Shown here: in pieces, positions 9,330 through 18,682 of the stretch | Layout: each line of letters starts with the position of its first letter | Numbering within the stretch: position 1 is the first letter of the stretch | Assembly (NCBI RefSeq): GCF_000830985.1 | Contig: NZ_CP007151.1 | Coordinates: 1,550,001 to 1,614,000, forward strand | Source: Marinobacter similis | GTDB taxonomy: Bacteria; Pseudomonadota; Gammaproteobacteria; Pseudomonadales; Oleiphilaceae | DNA length: 64,000 bases | Reading direction: 5' to 3' | The notes under the pieces: generated by a model | What the model was told of the DNA's origin: nothing | The model's database searches: none | The model's input: only the letters and a program-made list of their open reading frames with translations | Translations under genes and position numbers: made by a program

Positions 9330-9402
9330 GGGGATGCTTTTCTGTCAGGGAAAAAGATGTCTGAGCGAAGCGAGTTGTTTTTCCCAGAAGAAAAGCATCC
9401 CC
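9330..9402. repeat. Nested palindromic repeat, copy 2, between nirB and nirD
   Basis: The outer stem is a perfect 12-bp pair: ggggatgctttt (9330-9341) with aaaagcatcccc (9391-9402). The inner stem gggaaaaa...tttttccc surrounds tctgagcgaagcgagttg, nearly identical to copy 1 at 6911-6970. The arms are compensatory rather than conserved, which suggests selection for the fold. In the nirB-nirD message it would form a long hairpin that could cause partial termination or stabilise the upstream RNA. Confidence 0.8.
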
Positions 9403-9433
9403 GTGCCCCTCGCTCCACCCCGAGGTCAGCAGG

Positions 9434-11940
9434 CTAGGCCGACTCAAGCACCGGCCGCCGCTGATCCCGCTCTGTCGTCCACTGCTGCACCGGATCCTTC
9501 TTCTCCGGCGCATTAACAAACTCCCGGAACCGCTTACGCTTCTCCGGATCCTCCACCGCCGTCTTCCACTCACACTGGTAAGTGCCAACAATGCCATCCA
9601 TGTGCTCCTCCAGTTCCGCACAGATCCCCAGGCTGTCCTCCAGCACCACCTGCTTCAGGTACTCCAGGCCACCTTCCAGATTCTCCATCCAGACACTGGT
9701 GCGCTGCAGCCGGTCGGCGGTACGCACATAGAGCATCACCACCCGATCGATGGTGCGAATCAGTTCCTCGTCCGACAGGTCGGTGGCAAACAGATCGGCG
9801 TGGCGCGGACGCATGCCGCCATTGCCACAGACATACAGGTTCCAGCCATTTTCGGTGGCAATCACCCCGAAGTCCTTGCTCTGGGCCTCGGCGCACTCGC
9901 GGGTGCAGCCGGAGACCGCCATCTTCACCTTGTGCGGTGCCCGCAGGCCCTTGTAGCGGTCTTCCAGACGAATCGCCATGCCCACACTGTCCTGCACGCC
10001 GTAACGGCACCAGGTGCTGCCAACGCAGGATTTCACCGTACGCAGAGACTTGCCGTAAGCGTGACCGGTCTCGAAGCCGGCGGCGATCAGCTTTTCCCAG
10101 ATCTCCGGCAACTCACTCAGGGTGGCGCCAAACAGGTCGACCCGCTGACCGCCGGTGATCTTGGTGTACAGGTTGTATTGCTTGGCCACCTCGCCCAGCA
10201 CAATCAGCTTGTCCGGAGTGATCTCGCCACCGGGAATGCGCGGCACAATGGAATAGGTGCCGTTCTTCTGCATGTTGGCCATGAAGGTGTCGTTGGTGTC
10301 CTGCAGCGGCACATGGTCGGTGGCCAGGATGTGTTCGTTCCAGCAGCTGGCCAGAATCGAGCCCACCGCCGGTTTGCAGATGTCGCAGCCGTGACCCCGG
10401 CCGTGTTGCCGGATCAGGGTGGAGAAGGTGCGAATGCCGTTCACCTTGACCAGGTGGAACAGCTCCTGGCGGCTATACGGAAAGTGTTCGCACAGATCCT
10501 TGCTGACCTCCACACCGCGTTTTTCCAGTTCGCTGTCGACCACGTTTTTCAGCAGTGCGGTGCAGCCGCCACAGCCGGTGCTGGCCTTGGTTTCGGCCTT
10601 GACGCTACTGAGATCGCCGCAGCCGGCATCAATGGCGCCACAGATGTCGCCCTTGGTGACGTTGTGGCAGGAGCAGATTGATGCCGTTTCCGGCAGAGCA
10701 TCCGGGCCCAGGGCCGGGGCGCCGCCCTGGCTCTCCGGCAGGATCAGGGTCTCCGGGTTGTCTGGCAGGGCAATGCCGTTGAGGGCATATTGCAGCAGGG
10801 TGTCGTAGTGGCTGTTGTCGCCTACCAGGATGGCACCGAGCAGTTTCTTGCCATCCTCGCTGATGACCATGCGGCGGTAATGGCCGATTTGTTCGTCGTT
10901 GAAACGGATGTTGCGGGCGCCCGGGGTCTGACCGTGGGCATCGCCGATGGAGCCGACATCCACACCCAGCAGTTTCAATTTGGTGCTCATGTCAGCACCG
11001 GTGAACGCGGCCTCCTGATCGCCGTTGAGCACCGACGCAGGGTGCGGGCCATGGTGTAGCCGGGGGCGACCAGGCCGAAAATGCGCTGATCCCAGAGCGC
11101 GCACTCGCCGATGGCGTGGATGTGCGGGTCCGAGGTGGTGCACTGATCGTTCACCACGATACCGCCGCGTTCGCCCACCTCAAGGCCGCTGCTGCGGGCC
11201 AGGGCATCCTGGGGACGGATACCGGCGGAGAACACGATCAGGTCGGTTTCCAGGTGGCTGTCATCGCTGAAGTTCATACGCAAGCGAGCTTCTTCACCGG
11301 CGACAATGGCAGTGGTGGCCTTTTCGGTGTGCACCTGCACACCCAGCTCCTCGATCTTGTGGCGCAGCAGTGCACCGCCATCGATGTCCAGCTGTACCGG
11401 CATCAACCGGGGCGCAAACTCCACCACGTGCGCTTGCAGGCCCAGACTCTTGAGCGCATTGGCCGCTTCAAGACCAAGCAGGCCGCCGCCCACCACCACG
11501 CCGGACTTGCCAGCCTGGGCGCTGGCACGGATAGCGTCCAGGTCTTCCAGGGTGCGGTAAACGAAGCAGTGCGGGTGCTCTTTTCCTTCAATGGGGGGCA
11601 CGAACGGGTAGGAGCCGGTGGCCAGCACCAGCTCATCGTAGTTGTAATCGCCCTTGGGGGTGGTCACCGTGCGCTGGTCGCGATCCAGACCCGTGACTGG
11701 CTCGTTCAGCAGCAGTTGGATGCCCTGATCGGTGTACCAGTCTGCGGTGCCCATGGCGAGATCGGCGTGGGTGGAACCGGCAAAGTATTCCGACAGATGT
11801 ACTCGGTCATAGGCCAGTTGTTTCTCTTCGCCAAAGACCAGGATGTCGTAGTCTGCGGCGGCAGGACTGGCGACCAGCTGTTCAAGGAAGTGGTGGCCAA
11901 CCATGCCATTGCCAACGACGATCAGGGTTTTCTTGCTCAT
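9434..11940 (-). CDS. nirB: Nitrite reductase [NAD(P)H] large subunit (frame broken near 11035)
   Basis: Siroheme enzyme reducing nitrite to ammonium with NAD(P)H. The order is FAD/NAD(P) domain (1-300), BFD-like [2Fe-2S] domain with CSCHN and CGGC (about 415-465), ferredoxin-like half domains and the siroheme/[4Fe-4S] domain with CVGSTWCRYG and CTRECAEAQ (about 635-685). The frame is lost at 11034-11038; adding one G (ctgcgt to ctggcgt) restores ARTLASVLNGDQEA and gives 835 residues, the normal length. I regard the break as a sequence error. It is second in the operon, 27 bases after the NasC-like gene; GAGAGAGGA precedes the ATG. Confidence 0.93.
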
Positions 11941-11967
11941 GGTGATGTCCTCTCTCCTGGCAGCGGC

Positions 11968-13212
11968 TCAGGCCGCCGCCTCACAAAATGATTTGCCAAA
12001 GGGCAGTTGGGCGCGGATGCCGGTAATGTCGGTGTGGTCGGTGATCAGCTCCTGGTACCAGGGGCCCTGGCTGGTGTTGCCAATCAGCACCACACCGATC
12101 AGGCGGTTGTCGCGGACCAGTAGATGGCTGTAACTGCCGGTGTCGAAATCCCGGAAGATCAGTGATTCGGTGGCCCCGTCCGGAGCCTGCTGACCGCAGG
12201 AAAACACCGGCACGTCGCTGATCTTGAGCCGGGTGGCGATGACCGAAGGGGCCCAGCCGGCAGCACCGGTGTCGTCGGCAAGCACCCGGGCGAGTATTCG
12301 GGCCTGCTGGTAGCCGGGCTCCACCAGGCCAAAGGTTTCGTTGTTCAGTTCGCAGCACTCGCCCAGGGCGTAGATGTCAGGGTCGCTGGTGCGAAGCTGA
12401 GGGCTCACCCGGATGCCCCGGCCGCAGTCCAGGCCTGCGGCCTCGGCCAGTTCGCGGTTCGGCACAATGCCGGTGGCAATGACTACCAGGTCGGTGCTGA
12501 TCAGGGTCTGGTCACTCAGTTGCACGGCCCTTACCCGGTCCCGGCCCAGCAGCTGAAGCGGTGCGGTGCCGGTGAGGATGTTCAGGCCCTTGCGCTCCAG
12601 TGCCTCGGCCAACAGTTGGCCGCCCACGGTATCCAACTGCCGATTCAACAGGTGTTTGCTACGGTGCAGCACGGTGACGGCCACGCCCCGACTGTGCAGG
12701 CCGGCGGCCGCCTCCAGGCCGAGAAATCCGCCACCGACCACGACCGCGCGTTGCCGGGTTTCGCTCTGCTCGATCAAGGTTCGGGTGTCGTTGATGTCCC
12801 GGAAGTAGCGGACACCATCCAGGTCTTCACCCGGCAGCCCCAGTTGCCCGGGCCGGGAGCCGGTAGCCAGTACCAGGGTGTCGTAATGCTGGCTGCGACC
12901 GGTCAGGGTGGTCACCGTGCGTTCCTGGCGGTTGATGGCACGGACCGGTTCGCCGTGATGCACCTGGATGCCGCGGTTGGCGAACCAGTCATCGGGCTTC
13001 AGAGTCAGGCTGTCTTCATCGGCATCACCGCTTAAAAGCGCTGAAAGCTGGATGCGGTTGTAAGCCGGCCGGCTCTCACCGTTGAAGACAATAATGCTCT
13101 GGTAGGGCACTGGCGCCTGGGCCATCAGCTCCTCCAGGAAGCGCTGCGCCACCATGCCGTGGCCGCAAACCACCAAGGTGCGTTGCTTGTTTCCACTGAT
13201 AATTTTGGTCAT
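11968..13212 (-). CDS. NasC/NirB-like FAD/NAD(P)H oxidoreductase for assimilatory nitrate reduction
   Basis: 414 residues related to the N-terminal flavoprotein half of NirB and to Klebsiella NasC. It has a degenerate FAD GxG at VVCGHGMVAQRF, the NAD(P) motif VVVGGGFLGLEAA (about 150) and a second FAD contact, DIYALGEC (about 280). It has no Fe-S cysteine clusters or siroheme domain, so it probably passes NAD(P)H electrons to NasA. The start at 13212 is downstream of the predicted leader terminator, with GAAGG before it. It is first in an operon with nirB and nirD. It could instead serve the nitrite reductase; context favours NasA. Confidence 0.8.
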   Translation of the reverse strand: MTKIISGNKQRTLVVCGHGMVAQRFLEELMAQAPVPYQSIIVFNGESRPAYNRIQLSALLSGDADEDSLTLKPDDWFANRGIQVHHGEPVRAINRQERTVTTLTGRSQHYDTLVLATGSRPGQLGLPGEDLDGVRYFRDINDTRTLIEQSETRQRAVVVGGGFLGLEAAAGLHSRGVAVTVLHRSKHLLNRQLDTVGGQLLAEALERKGLNILTGTAPLQLLGRDRVRAVQLSDQTLISTDLVVIATGIVPNRELAEAAGLDCGRGIRVSPQLRTSDPDIYALGECCELNNETFGLVEPGYQQARILARVLADDTGAAGWAPSVIATRLKISDVPVFSCGQQAPDGATESLIFRDFDTGSYSHLLVRDNRLIGVVLIGNTSQGPWYQELITDHTDITGIRAQLPFGKSFCEAAA

Positions 13213-13361
13213 GGCCGCGCCTTCATTTCCCGAACCGTTTTCTGAACCCATAAAAAAAGCCGGAGCATCTCGTCCCCAGGGGGAATCGATGGTCCGGCGC
13301 CAATGCCAACAACAATGATCTGATGGTCCGGCCGAATCCTTGGCCGGGACGTTCATCCTTG
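13213..13361 (-). promoter_or_regulatory. Candidate NasR (ANTAR) antitermination leader, nasC-nirBD operon
   Basis: In transcript order there are three elements. P1 is GTCC-C-GGCC / GGCC-GGAC (13350-13326), with loop AAGGATTC carrying A1 and G4. P2 is TTGGC-ATTGGC-GCCGG (13309-13294), a hexaloop with A1 and G4. The intrinsic terminator GCCGGA...TCCGGC is followed by seven U (13298-13252). The 3' arm of P2 is the same bases as the 5' arm of the terminator, so P2 and terminator exclude each other. The linker TCAGATCATTGTTG (13323-13310) is identical in the nrtA leader. P1 is imperfect, with a bulge and an 8-base loop. Confidence 0.8.
13252..13298 (-). terminator. Leader terminator before the NasC-like gene
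   Basis: GCCGGA/TCCGGC base stem, inner ATC/GAT and CCCC/GGGG pairs, then seven U, ending about 40 bases before the ATG. No gene ends here on this strand, so it must act as an attenuator. Confidence 0.85.
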
Positions 13362-13371
13362 ACAAACACTT

Positions 13372-13387
13372 TGCGATCTTCGTGCCA
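13372..13387 (-). promoter_or_regulatory. Sigma-54 promoter of the nasC-nirBD leader
   Basis: TGGCACGAAGATCGCA matches the -24/-12 consensus TGGCACG-N4-TTGCA except one base, with GG and GC exactly 10 bases apart. Transcription would begin near 13361, about 10 bases before P1 of the leader. No strong NtrC site is seen upstream; GCAC-N7-AGGC in the 13470-13500 region is only a half match. Confidence 0.78.
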
Positions 13388-13566
13388 GTTTTTTAAAGCC
13401 ATTAAAATCAGGTGGATACGATTTTCAGGTAGTGGTGAAGGCGGTTCTGTATGAGATTTTCTGCCCTGTGCTGGGGCGTTTTGCACGACTTTGAGGCTTT
13501 CACTGGCGTGGTTATTGCTCCGGTACCTGCTATTGAGACAGCACGGCCAGTGCCGGGAGTACTTCG

Positions 13567-14865
13567 ATGAACACCAAGCGACAGCAGCACAACCCCAAAC
13601 CACCCACCGCCGCGGACTTCCTGATTGCATCCCGGCAGTGCGAACTGATGAACCTCCAGTACTTTCTGCAGATGGGTAAGGTGGTGCAGAGCATCAGCAA
13701 CCTGGTGCACGGCCTGCAGCGGGAGCGGGGCGCCTCCAACGTATTCCTGGGCTCGGGCGGCGAGAAATTTGCCGACGAGCGGGAGGCGATGATTGACGAA
13801 TCCGATCGGTTGGCGGAGCTGTTTGAGCAGGCTCTGGCTGAGGTGCAGGAGGCGCTGACGGCCCATCCGGTCAGCAGTCACCTGTTGAACCATCTTGCCA
13901 ATGCCCTGCACGGCTTGCAGCAGTTGCCCGCATTACGTTCCCAGGTCGCCGCGCAGGCGGTGTCGGCGGCAGAGGCCACTGAGGCCTATGGCGGCCGGAT
14001 CCAGGCACTGATCACGGTGGTGTTTGAGGCTGCCGACACCGCGGTTGATCCGTCCTTGGCCGGGTTGCTGGTGGCCATGGTTCACCTGATGAATGGCAAG
14101 GAGTTCTGTGGCCAGGAGCGCGCGGTGGGTTCTGCCGGCTTCTCCAGCGGCAGCTTCGAAACTGCACTATCCAAGCGCATGACGCACCTTGTTGAAGCAC
14201 AGGAACGCTGTTTTGAGGTGTTTGTCAGCTTTGCCGACGACGACAGCCGTGCTTTGTGGCAGACCCTGCGGTCCCATGAACGGGAGACGGAAATCGAGCG
14301 CCTGCGTCAGCTCGGGTGTTCGGTGGGGCGTTACAAAACCCTGGACTCCGGGCTGGCGGATCGCTGGTTTGCCTTGATGTCGGAACGGATGGATGAACTC
14401 AAGAAGGTCGAGGACGCGGTCGAGGGCAGTTTTCACACTCGCTGTGTTGAGCGCTTTGCCGAGGCCCGGAACTCCCTGGCCCATCAGGAAACCCTGATCG
14501 CCTCGCTGGACGAGCAGAATCCACCAGCGCAGCCGCTGCTGGTGTTGTGCGATTCCGGTGACGATGCCCGGTCCGGGGAAGCCTGGAAGAGTGAGGGCGT
14601 GGGTCAGCAGTTTGGTCGCTCCATCTTCGATCTGGTGCAGGAGCAGACCCGCAGGCTGCAGCAGATGACGGATGAACTGCAGAGCGCCAAGGAGGCGCTG
14701 GAAGACCGGAGAACTCAGGAAAAAGCGGTGCTGCTGCTGATGGAGCATCGCAAGATCGACAACAACGAGGCCCACCGGGTGCTGCGGAAACTGGCCATGG
14801 ACCAGGGCAAGAAGCTGCCCGAGGTGGCGCGGGCCCTGGTATCCATGGCCGATGTTCTAAAGTGA
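13567..14865 (+). CDS. nasR: Nitrate/nitrite-responsive antiterminator, NIT plus ANTAR domains
   Basis: 432 residues. The N-terminal all-helical NIT sensor domain (about 40-300) binds nitrate and nitrite, with the motif QRERGASNVFLGSGG near 57. The C-terminal ANTAR RNA-binding domain is about 370-430 (EKAVLLLMEHRKIDNNEAHRVLRKLAM). As in Klebsiella NasR, ligand binding should let the ANTAR domain hold open the leader hairpins and prevent termination. The ATG follows GGGAG. It is divergent from the nasC-nirBD operon and convergent with nrtABD. Four matching leaders lie in this window. Confidence 0.93.
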   Translation: MNTKRQQHNPKPPTAADFLIASRQCELMNLQYFLQMGKVVQSISNLVHGLQRERGASNVFLGSGGEKFADEREAMIDESDRLAELFEQALAEVQEALTAHPVSSHLLNHLANALHGLQQLPALRSQVAAQAVSAAEATEAYGGRIQALITVVFEAADTAVDPSLAGLLVAMVHLMNGKEFCGQERAVGSAGFSSGSFETALSKRMTHLVEAQERCFEVFVSFADDDSRALWQTLRSHERETEIERLRQLGCSVGRYKTLDSGLADRWFALMSERMDELKKVEDAVEGSFHTRCVERFAEARNSLAHQETLIASLDEQNPPAQPLLVLCDSGDDARSGEAWKSEGVGQQFGRSIFDLVQEQTRRLQQMTDELQSAKEALEDRRTQEKAVLLLMEHRKIDNNEAHRVLRKLAMDQGKKLPEVARALVSMADVLK

Positions 14866-14888
14866 CCGGGTTTGCATAGGCGGCCTGA

Positions 14889-14938
14889 AAAAGCCACCAG
14901 GCTCAGGCGCCTGCGGCCTGAGTGGTGCTTTCCTTTTT
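14889..14938. terminator. Bidirectional terminator between nasR and nrtD
   Basis: A long hairpin: AAAGC-CACC and CTCAGGC pair with GCCTGAG and GGTGCTTT. A T-rich run follows on the plus strand (tcctttttat), and GGCTTTTT follows on the minus strand. It overlaps the nrtD stop and serves both convergent genes. Confidence 0.75.
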
Positions 14939-15777
14939 ATCGGCGTTCTCTTCCTGTTCGGCGTTGCGGGTTTTGCGCGTTTTGATGTTCTCCAGCTTGC
15001 GCTGTTTCTCGTACAGGAACTTCAGTACTTCCTGGCGATAGTGCACATACGTGGGATCATCCGCCAGGGTCACCCGATTTCGTGGTCGCGGCAGTTCGAT
15101 GCGCAGGTCCTCACCCACGGTGGCGGCCGGGCCATTGGTCATCATGATGATTCGGTCGGACAGCAGCACGGCTTCGTCGACGTCATGGGTGATCATGATC
15201 ACCGTGTTGTTCAGCTCCTGCTGAATCTCCATCAGTGAATCCTGCAGGTGGGCCCGGGTCAGGGCATCCAGCGCGCCGAACGGCTCATCCATCAGCAATA
15301 CGCTGGGCTTCATCGCCAGCGCCCGGGCAATGCCGACCCGCTGTGCCATGCCGCCGGAAATCTCCCCCGGCCGCTTGTTGGCGGCGTGGGCCATGTTCAC
15401 CAGTTCCAGATTGTGATTAATCCAGTCTTTTCGTTCCTGTTTCGCCATGGTCTTGCGGAATACCTGCTGGACAGCCAGTTCCACGTTTTCGTATACGGTC
15501 AGCCAAGGCATCAGGCGTGGTTCTGAAACACCACCGCCCGCTCCGGGCCCGGTGAGTTGACCTCATGGCCGTCCAGAACGCAGCCGCCCTTGGAGGCTTG
15601 TAGCAGGCCGGCGACAATGTTCAGCACGGTGGATTTACCGCAACCGGAGTGACCAATCAGGGATACAAACTCGCCCTTCTTGATTTTCAGGTTGATGTTG
15701 TCGAGTGCGACGAAGGAGCCTTTGGGCGTCTCAAAGGCCATTTCCACGCCGGTTAATTCCAGATGTGCTTTAGTCAT
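14903..15777 (-). CDS. nrtD: Nitrate ABC transporter ATP-binding protein (frame broken near 15514)
   Basis: ABC ATPase of the nitrate importer. Walker A is GHSGCGKST (about 42), the Q-loop VVFQNH is next, the signature [14 protein letters not shown] is about 155, and Walker B is VLLMDEP with the switch His in ITHDVDEA. The frame breaks at 15513-15517 between VVFQNH and [11 protein letters not shown]; one missing base restores the NHSLMPWL junction and 291 residues. The C-terminus is extended and charged. NrtD-type, not the NrtC fusion: no second solute-binding domain. Third gene of nrtABD. Confidence 0.92.
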
Positions 15778-15788
15778 GATGGTCTCCG

Positions 15789-16784
15789 TTATTCATTCCA
15801 GGCGACTTTCTTCTGGATCACCAGCATCAGCCGGTCCAGCAGGAAGCCGATAAAACCGATGGCCAGTACCGCCACCATGATCCGGCTCAGGGACTGGCTG
15901 CTGCCATTCTGAAATTCGTCCCACACGAATTTGCCCAGGCCCGGGCTTTGGGCCAGCATTTCGGCAGCAATCAGCACCATCCAGGCGATACCCAGAGAGA
16001 CCCGCAGGCCGGTGAAGATCATCGGTACCGATGAGGGCAGTACTACCTTGCGAACGTGGGTCCAGAACGACAGACGCAGCACCCGGGACACGTTGAGCAG
16101 ATCCGGATTGACCGCTGCCACGCCGACGCTGGTGTTGATGAGGGTGGGCCATAGGCTGCACAGGGTGACGGTGATCATGGAGGTCAGAAACGACTTCTCG
16201 AACATTGGATCGTCGCTGACGTAGGTGGCCGAGACCACCATGGTCACCAGGGGCAGCCAGGCCAGCGGCGATACCGGTTTAAAGATCTGGATCAGCGGAT
16301 TGACCGCGGCCTGAAAGTAATGGTTCAGGCCAAAGACAATGCCCAGTGGCACCGCAATTGCCGTCGCCAGCAGGAAGCCCGCGAGCACGGTGATCAGGCT
16401 GGTAACCACCTGGTCCAGGAAGGTGGGTGCGCCCGGGTAGTCGCGGATTTTGACTTCAGCCTCCGGGTTATCGGCCAGAATGCGCGCATTGCGCTCTTCC
16501 TGCATGGTTACGAATTTGTCGGCCCGCGCCCGTTGGTTGGAGTGTTCCTGCCAGAGCTGACCGCCCTGCTCCCAGACCTGAGCCGGGCCCGGAAAGGCGC
16601 CCAGGGATGTGTTGACCTGGGGCGCGGCCAGATGCCAGAAGCCAAGGAAGATCAGGATGCCGATCGTCGGCAGCAGCAGCTGCTTGCCCGACTGGGCCAG
16701 CTCGGCGCCGGTGAACCGGCCTGCCAGTGCTTTCAGCCAGCCGGGTGCACCGGTGCCGGAAGTGGGGTTGGTTAACGTGGTCAT
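15789..16784 (-). CDS. nrtB: Nitrate ABC transporter permease
   Basis: 331 residues, BPD_transp_1 family, with about six to seven hydrophobic helices. The EAA loop faces the ATPase near residues 265-285 (AAEMLAQSPGLGKFVWDEFQ). The N-terminal half has a charged insert of about 55 residues (about 85-140, rich in R, E and Q) after the first helix, as in NrtB homologues. It lies 11 bases before nrtD and 23 after nrtA, so it is one operon. It forms the inner-membrane channel for nitrate. Confidence 0.92.
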   Translation of the reverse strand: MTTLTNPTSGTGAPGWLKALAGRFTGAELAQSGKQLLLPTIGILIFLGFWHLAAPQVNTSLGAFPGPAQVWEQGGQLWQEHSNQRARADKFVTMQEERNARILADNPEAEVKIRDYPGAPTFLDQVVTSLITVLAGFLLATAIAVPLGIVFGLNHYFQAAVNPLIQIFKPVSPLAWLPLVTMVVSATYVSDDPMFEKSFLTSMITVTLCSLWPTLINTSVGVAAVNPDLLNVSRVLRLSFWTHVRKVVLPSSVPMIFTGLRVSLGIAWMVLIAAEMLAQSPGLGKFVWDEFQNGSSQSLSRIMVAVLAIGFIGFLLDRLMLVIQKKVAWNE

Positions 16785-16807
16785 GTCGTTCTCCTGGCTA
16801 CGCCTGG

Positions 16808-18195
16808 TTACGGTGTTTCGGCGCCTTTCAGGCCGATCTCGAAACTGTCGATGTAGGCGTTCGGCTGGCGCGGGGTGAAGGCGACGCCATCAATCAGCTC
16901 ACCCTGATACGGGCGGGCGAAGTTCTCCTGGCTGAAATCCGGGAAGTCCTCTGCCTGCATCGTGCCGTCGTCGATCAATGACTGGGCGGCCTGGGCATAA
17001 ATGTCACCGCGATAAACCTGGGCGGCGGTCTTCATGTACCAGTCATCGGATTTGGCCTCTGGAATCTGGCCCCAGCGACGCATCTGCGACAGGTACCAGA
17101 TGGCATCGGACGGGTACGGGTAAGTGGCGTGATGACGGAAGAAGACATTGAAGTCGGGTACCTCGCGGACGTCGCCTTTCTCGTATTCAAAGGTGCCGGT
17201 CATGGAGTTGGCGATGACTTCAGCATCGGCGCCGACATAGCTGGGCCGAGCCAGGATTTCCACCGCTTCGGCACGGTTGGCGTTGTTGTTTTCATCCAGC
17301 CAATGCGCGGCGCGAATCATTGAGCGCAGCAGGCGCAGGTGGGTGTTGGGGTTCTGCTCGGCCCAGGACTGGGTCACACCGAACACCTTTTCCGGGTTGT
17401 TGGGCCAGATTTCGTAGTCGGTGATTATCGGCACGCCAATGCCCTTGAACACCGCCTGCTGGTTCCAGGGTTCGCCCACGCAGTAACCTTGGATAGTGCC
17501 GGCTTCCATGGTGGCGGGCATCTGTGGCGGTGGCGTCACCGACAGGTGCACGTCGGCTTCCAGAGTGCCGCTGGTGTCACCGCGCTGGGGCGCGTAGAAG
17601 CCTGGGTTCAGGCCACCGGCGGCAAGCCAGTAACGCAGTTCATAGTTGTGGGTAGACACCGGGAACACCATGCCCATACGAAAACGCTCGCCTTCTGCCC
17701 GGGACTGCTCTACCACCGGTTTCAGGGCGCTGGCGCTGATCGGATGTACCGGTTTTCCGTTTTCCTCGGGAATGTGCTGGCTCATGGTCTCCCAAACCTG
17801 GTTGGAGACGGTGATGCCGTTGCCGTTCAGGTCCATGCTGAAGGCGGTAATGATGTCGGCCTGGGTGCCATAGCCAATGGTTGCCCCCAGGGGTTGTCCG
17901 GCAAGCATGTGCGCGCCGTCCAGTTCGCCGGTGATGACCCGGTCCAGCAGTACTTTCCAGTTGGCCTGGGCTTCCAGCTCCACGAACAGGCCTTCGTCCA
18001 TAAAGAAGCCCTGCTCCCAGCTACTGCCAAGGGCGCCATGTCCGTCAGTTTTATGAAGCCGAGTCTCAGGTCCGGCTTCTCCGGGGCGCCAATCTCGGCC
18101 TGGGCCAGGCCGGTGCCGGCCATCAGGGAGATGGCCGTGGCCAGTCCGGCCAGCTGCCTGAGTGGGCCGGAGACGGTTGTCAGGGATGTCTTCAT
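16808..18195 (-). CDS. nrtA: Nitrate ABC transporter substrate-binding protein (frame broken near 18019)
   Basis: Periplasmic nitrate/nitrite receptor, 462 residues after repair. The N-terminal Sec signal (LAGLATAISLMAGTGLAQA) has no lipobox Cys. The NrtA/CmpA fold follows: LGFIKLTDMAPL, QGYCVGEPWNQQA (about 240), VFGVTQSWAEQNP. The frame breaks at 18018-18021; adding one C gives LAVAWEQGFFMDEGLF, the expected NrtA sequence. AGGAAAG precedes the ATG. The operon is led by a long leader with an ANTAR-type hairpin and terminator. Confidence 0.92.
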
Positions 18196-18395
18196 GGTTA
18201 CTTTCCTCGTGATGTTCTTTCAGGCAAAAAAAAGCGCCTGCCCTCCGTTATCGGAAGGCAGCGCCTATGCCTGTTGAATCAACAATGATCTGAAATGTTC
18301 GAAGGTGTTGGTTGCACAGCCTGTGCCAGAGATAAAAAAGGTCTTTAAAACAGTCGAGTAAGGATTCGGGCCCGACAATGGGCCGGAATCTGGCG
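18196..18395 (-). promoter_or_regulatory. Candidate NasR (ANTAR) antitermination leader, nrtABD operon
   Basis: P1 pairs GATTC with GAATC and GGCCC with GGGCC around the hexaloop ATTGTC (18390-18363), with A1 and G4 as required. P2 is CAG(G)C-ATAGGC-GCTG (18273-18259), again A1 and G4, and its 3' arm lies in the 5' arm of the terminator at 18265-18226. A 14-base segment, TCAGATCATTGTTG (18293-18280), is shared with the nasC leader. An extra small hairpin, GCACA-GGC-TGTGC, lies between. No convincing sigma-54 element sits at the right place upstream of P1, so the start point is a guess. Confidence 0.75.
18226..18265 (-). terminator. Leader terminator before nrtA
   Basis: GCGC-TGCC-TTCCG / CGGAG-GGCA-GCGC with a tetraloop and eight U, ending 30 bases before the nrtA ATG. 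There is no upstream gene on this strand, so it is an attenuator. Confidence 0.85.
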
Positions 18396-18503
18396 CCTGG
18401 TTGCCGATGTGTTTTAGTGCGATTTTTTGAGCCTTGCACCATTGTGGGCCGTGAAACGTGATGCTTTTGCCCGCCGGAGTCCCTCATAGCTTCAATGCCA
18501 GGA

Positions 18504-18519
18504 TGGCCCTGTTATTGCA
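18504..18519 (+). promoter_or_regulatory. Sigma-54 promoter of the nasA leader
   Basis: TGGCCCTGTTATTGCA: GG and GC are 10 bases apart and the -12 half TTGCA is perfect. Transcription would start near 18530. A partial NtrC-like site, GCAC-N7-GGCC (18436-18450), lies about 60 bases upstream, with two mismatches in its right half. Confidence 0.72.
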
Positions 18520-18529
18520 GCGGTTAACT

Positions 18530-18682
18530 CAGCAAAAAAGACTGCAGACAGCACTTTAGACAACACTCTAGAAAACTATGAACAGGCAAAGACGCCCGCT
18601 CCCGTGCGCCGGATATACCGGTTCCCGGAAGCGGGCGTCTTTGTTTTAGAGACAATTTGCTTTAGAGACAAAAGGATACGAC
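18530..18682 (+). promoter_or_regulatory. Candidate NasR (ANTAR) antitermination leader, nasA
   Basis: P2 is GGC-AAAGAC-GCC (18585-18596), a hexaloop with A1 and G4. Its loop and 3' arm are part of the 5' arm of a perfect 13-bp terminator (18588-18642) followed by GTTTT. A P1 candidate, AAAG/CTTT with TGC/GCA (18537-18557), begins right after the predicted start, but its loop AGACA has only five bases and does not fit the consensus. A missing base in this error-prone sequence could explain that. Confidence 0.68.
18588..18647 (+). terminator. Leader terminator before nasA
   Basis: AAAGACGCCCGCT pairs perfectly with AGCGGGCGTCTTT, followed by GTTTT. It lies about 36 bases before the nasA start, with no gene ending upstream on the plus strand. 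Confidence 0.85.

Noticed and set aside
9602..10681. Long plus-strand frame opposite nirB
   Set aside because: nirB has full cofactor motifs on the minus strand; the plus frame has no ribosome site or motif.
18363..18450. A sigma-54 promoter for nrtABD
   Set aside because: Candidates such as TCGCAC...CGGCA have wrong GG-GC spacing; none meets the 10-base rule at a place that suits P1.
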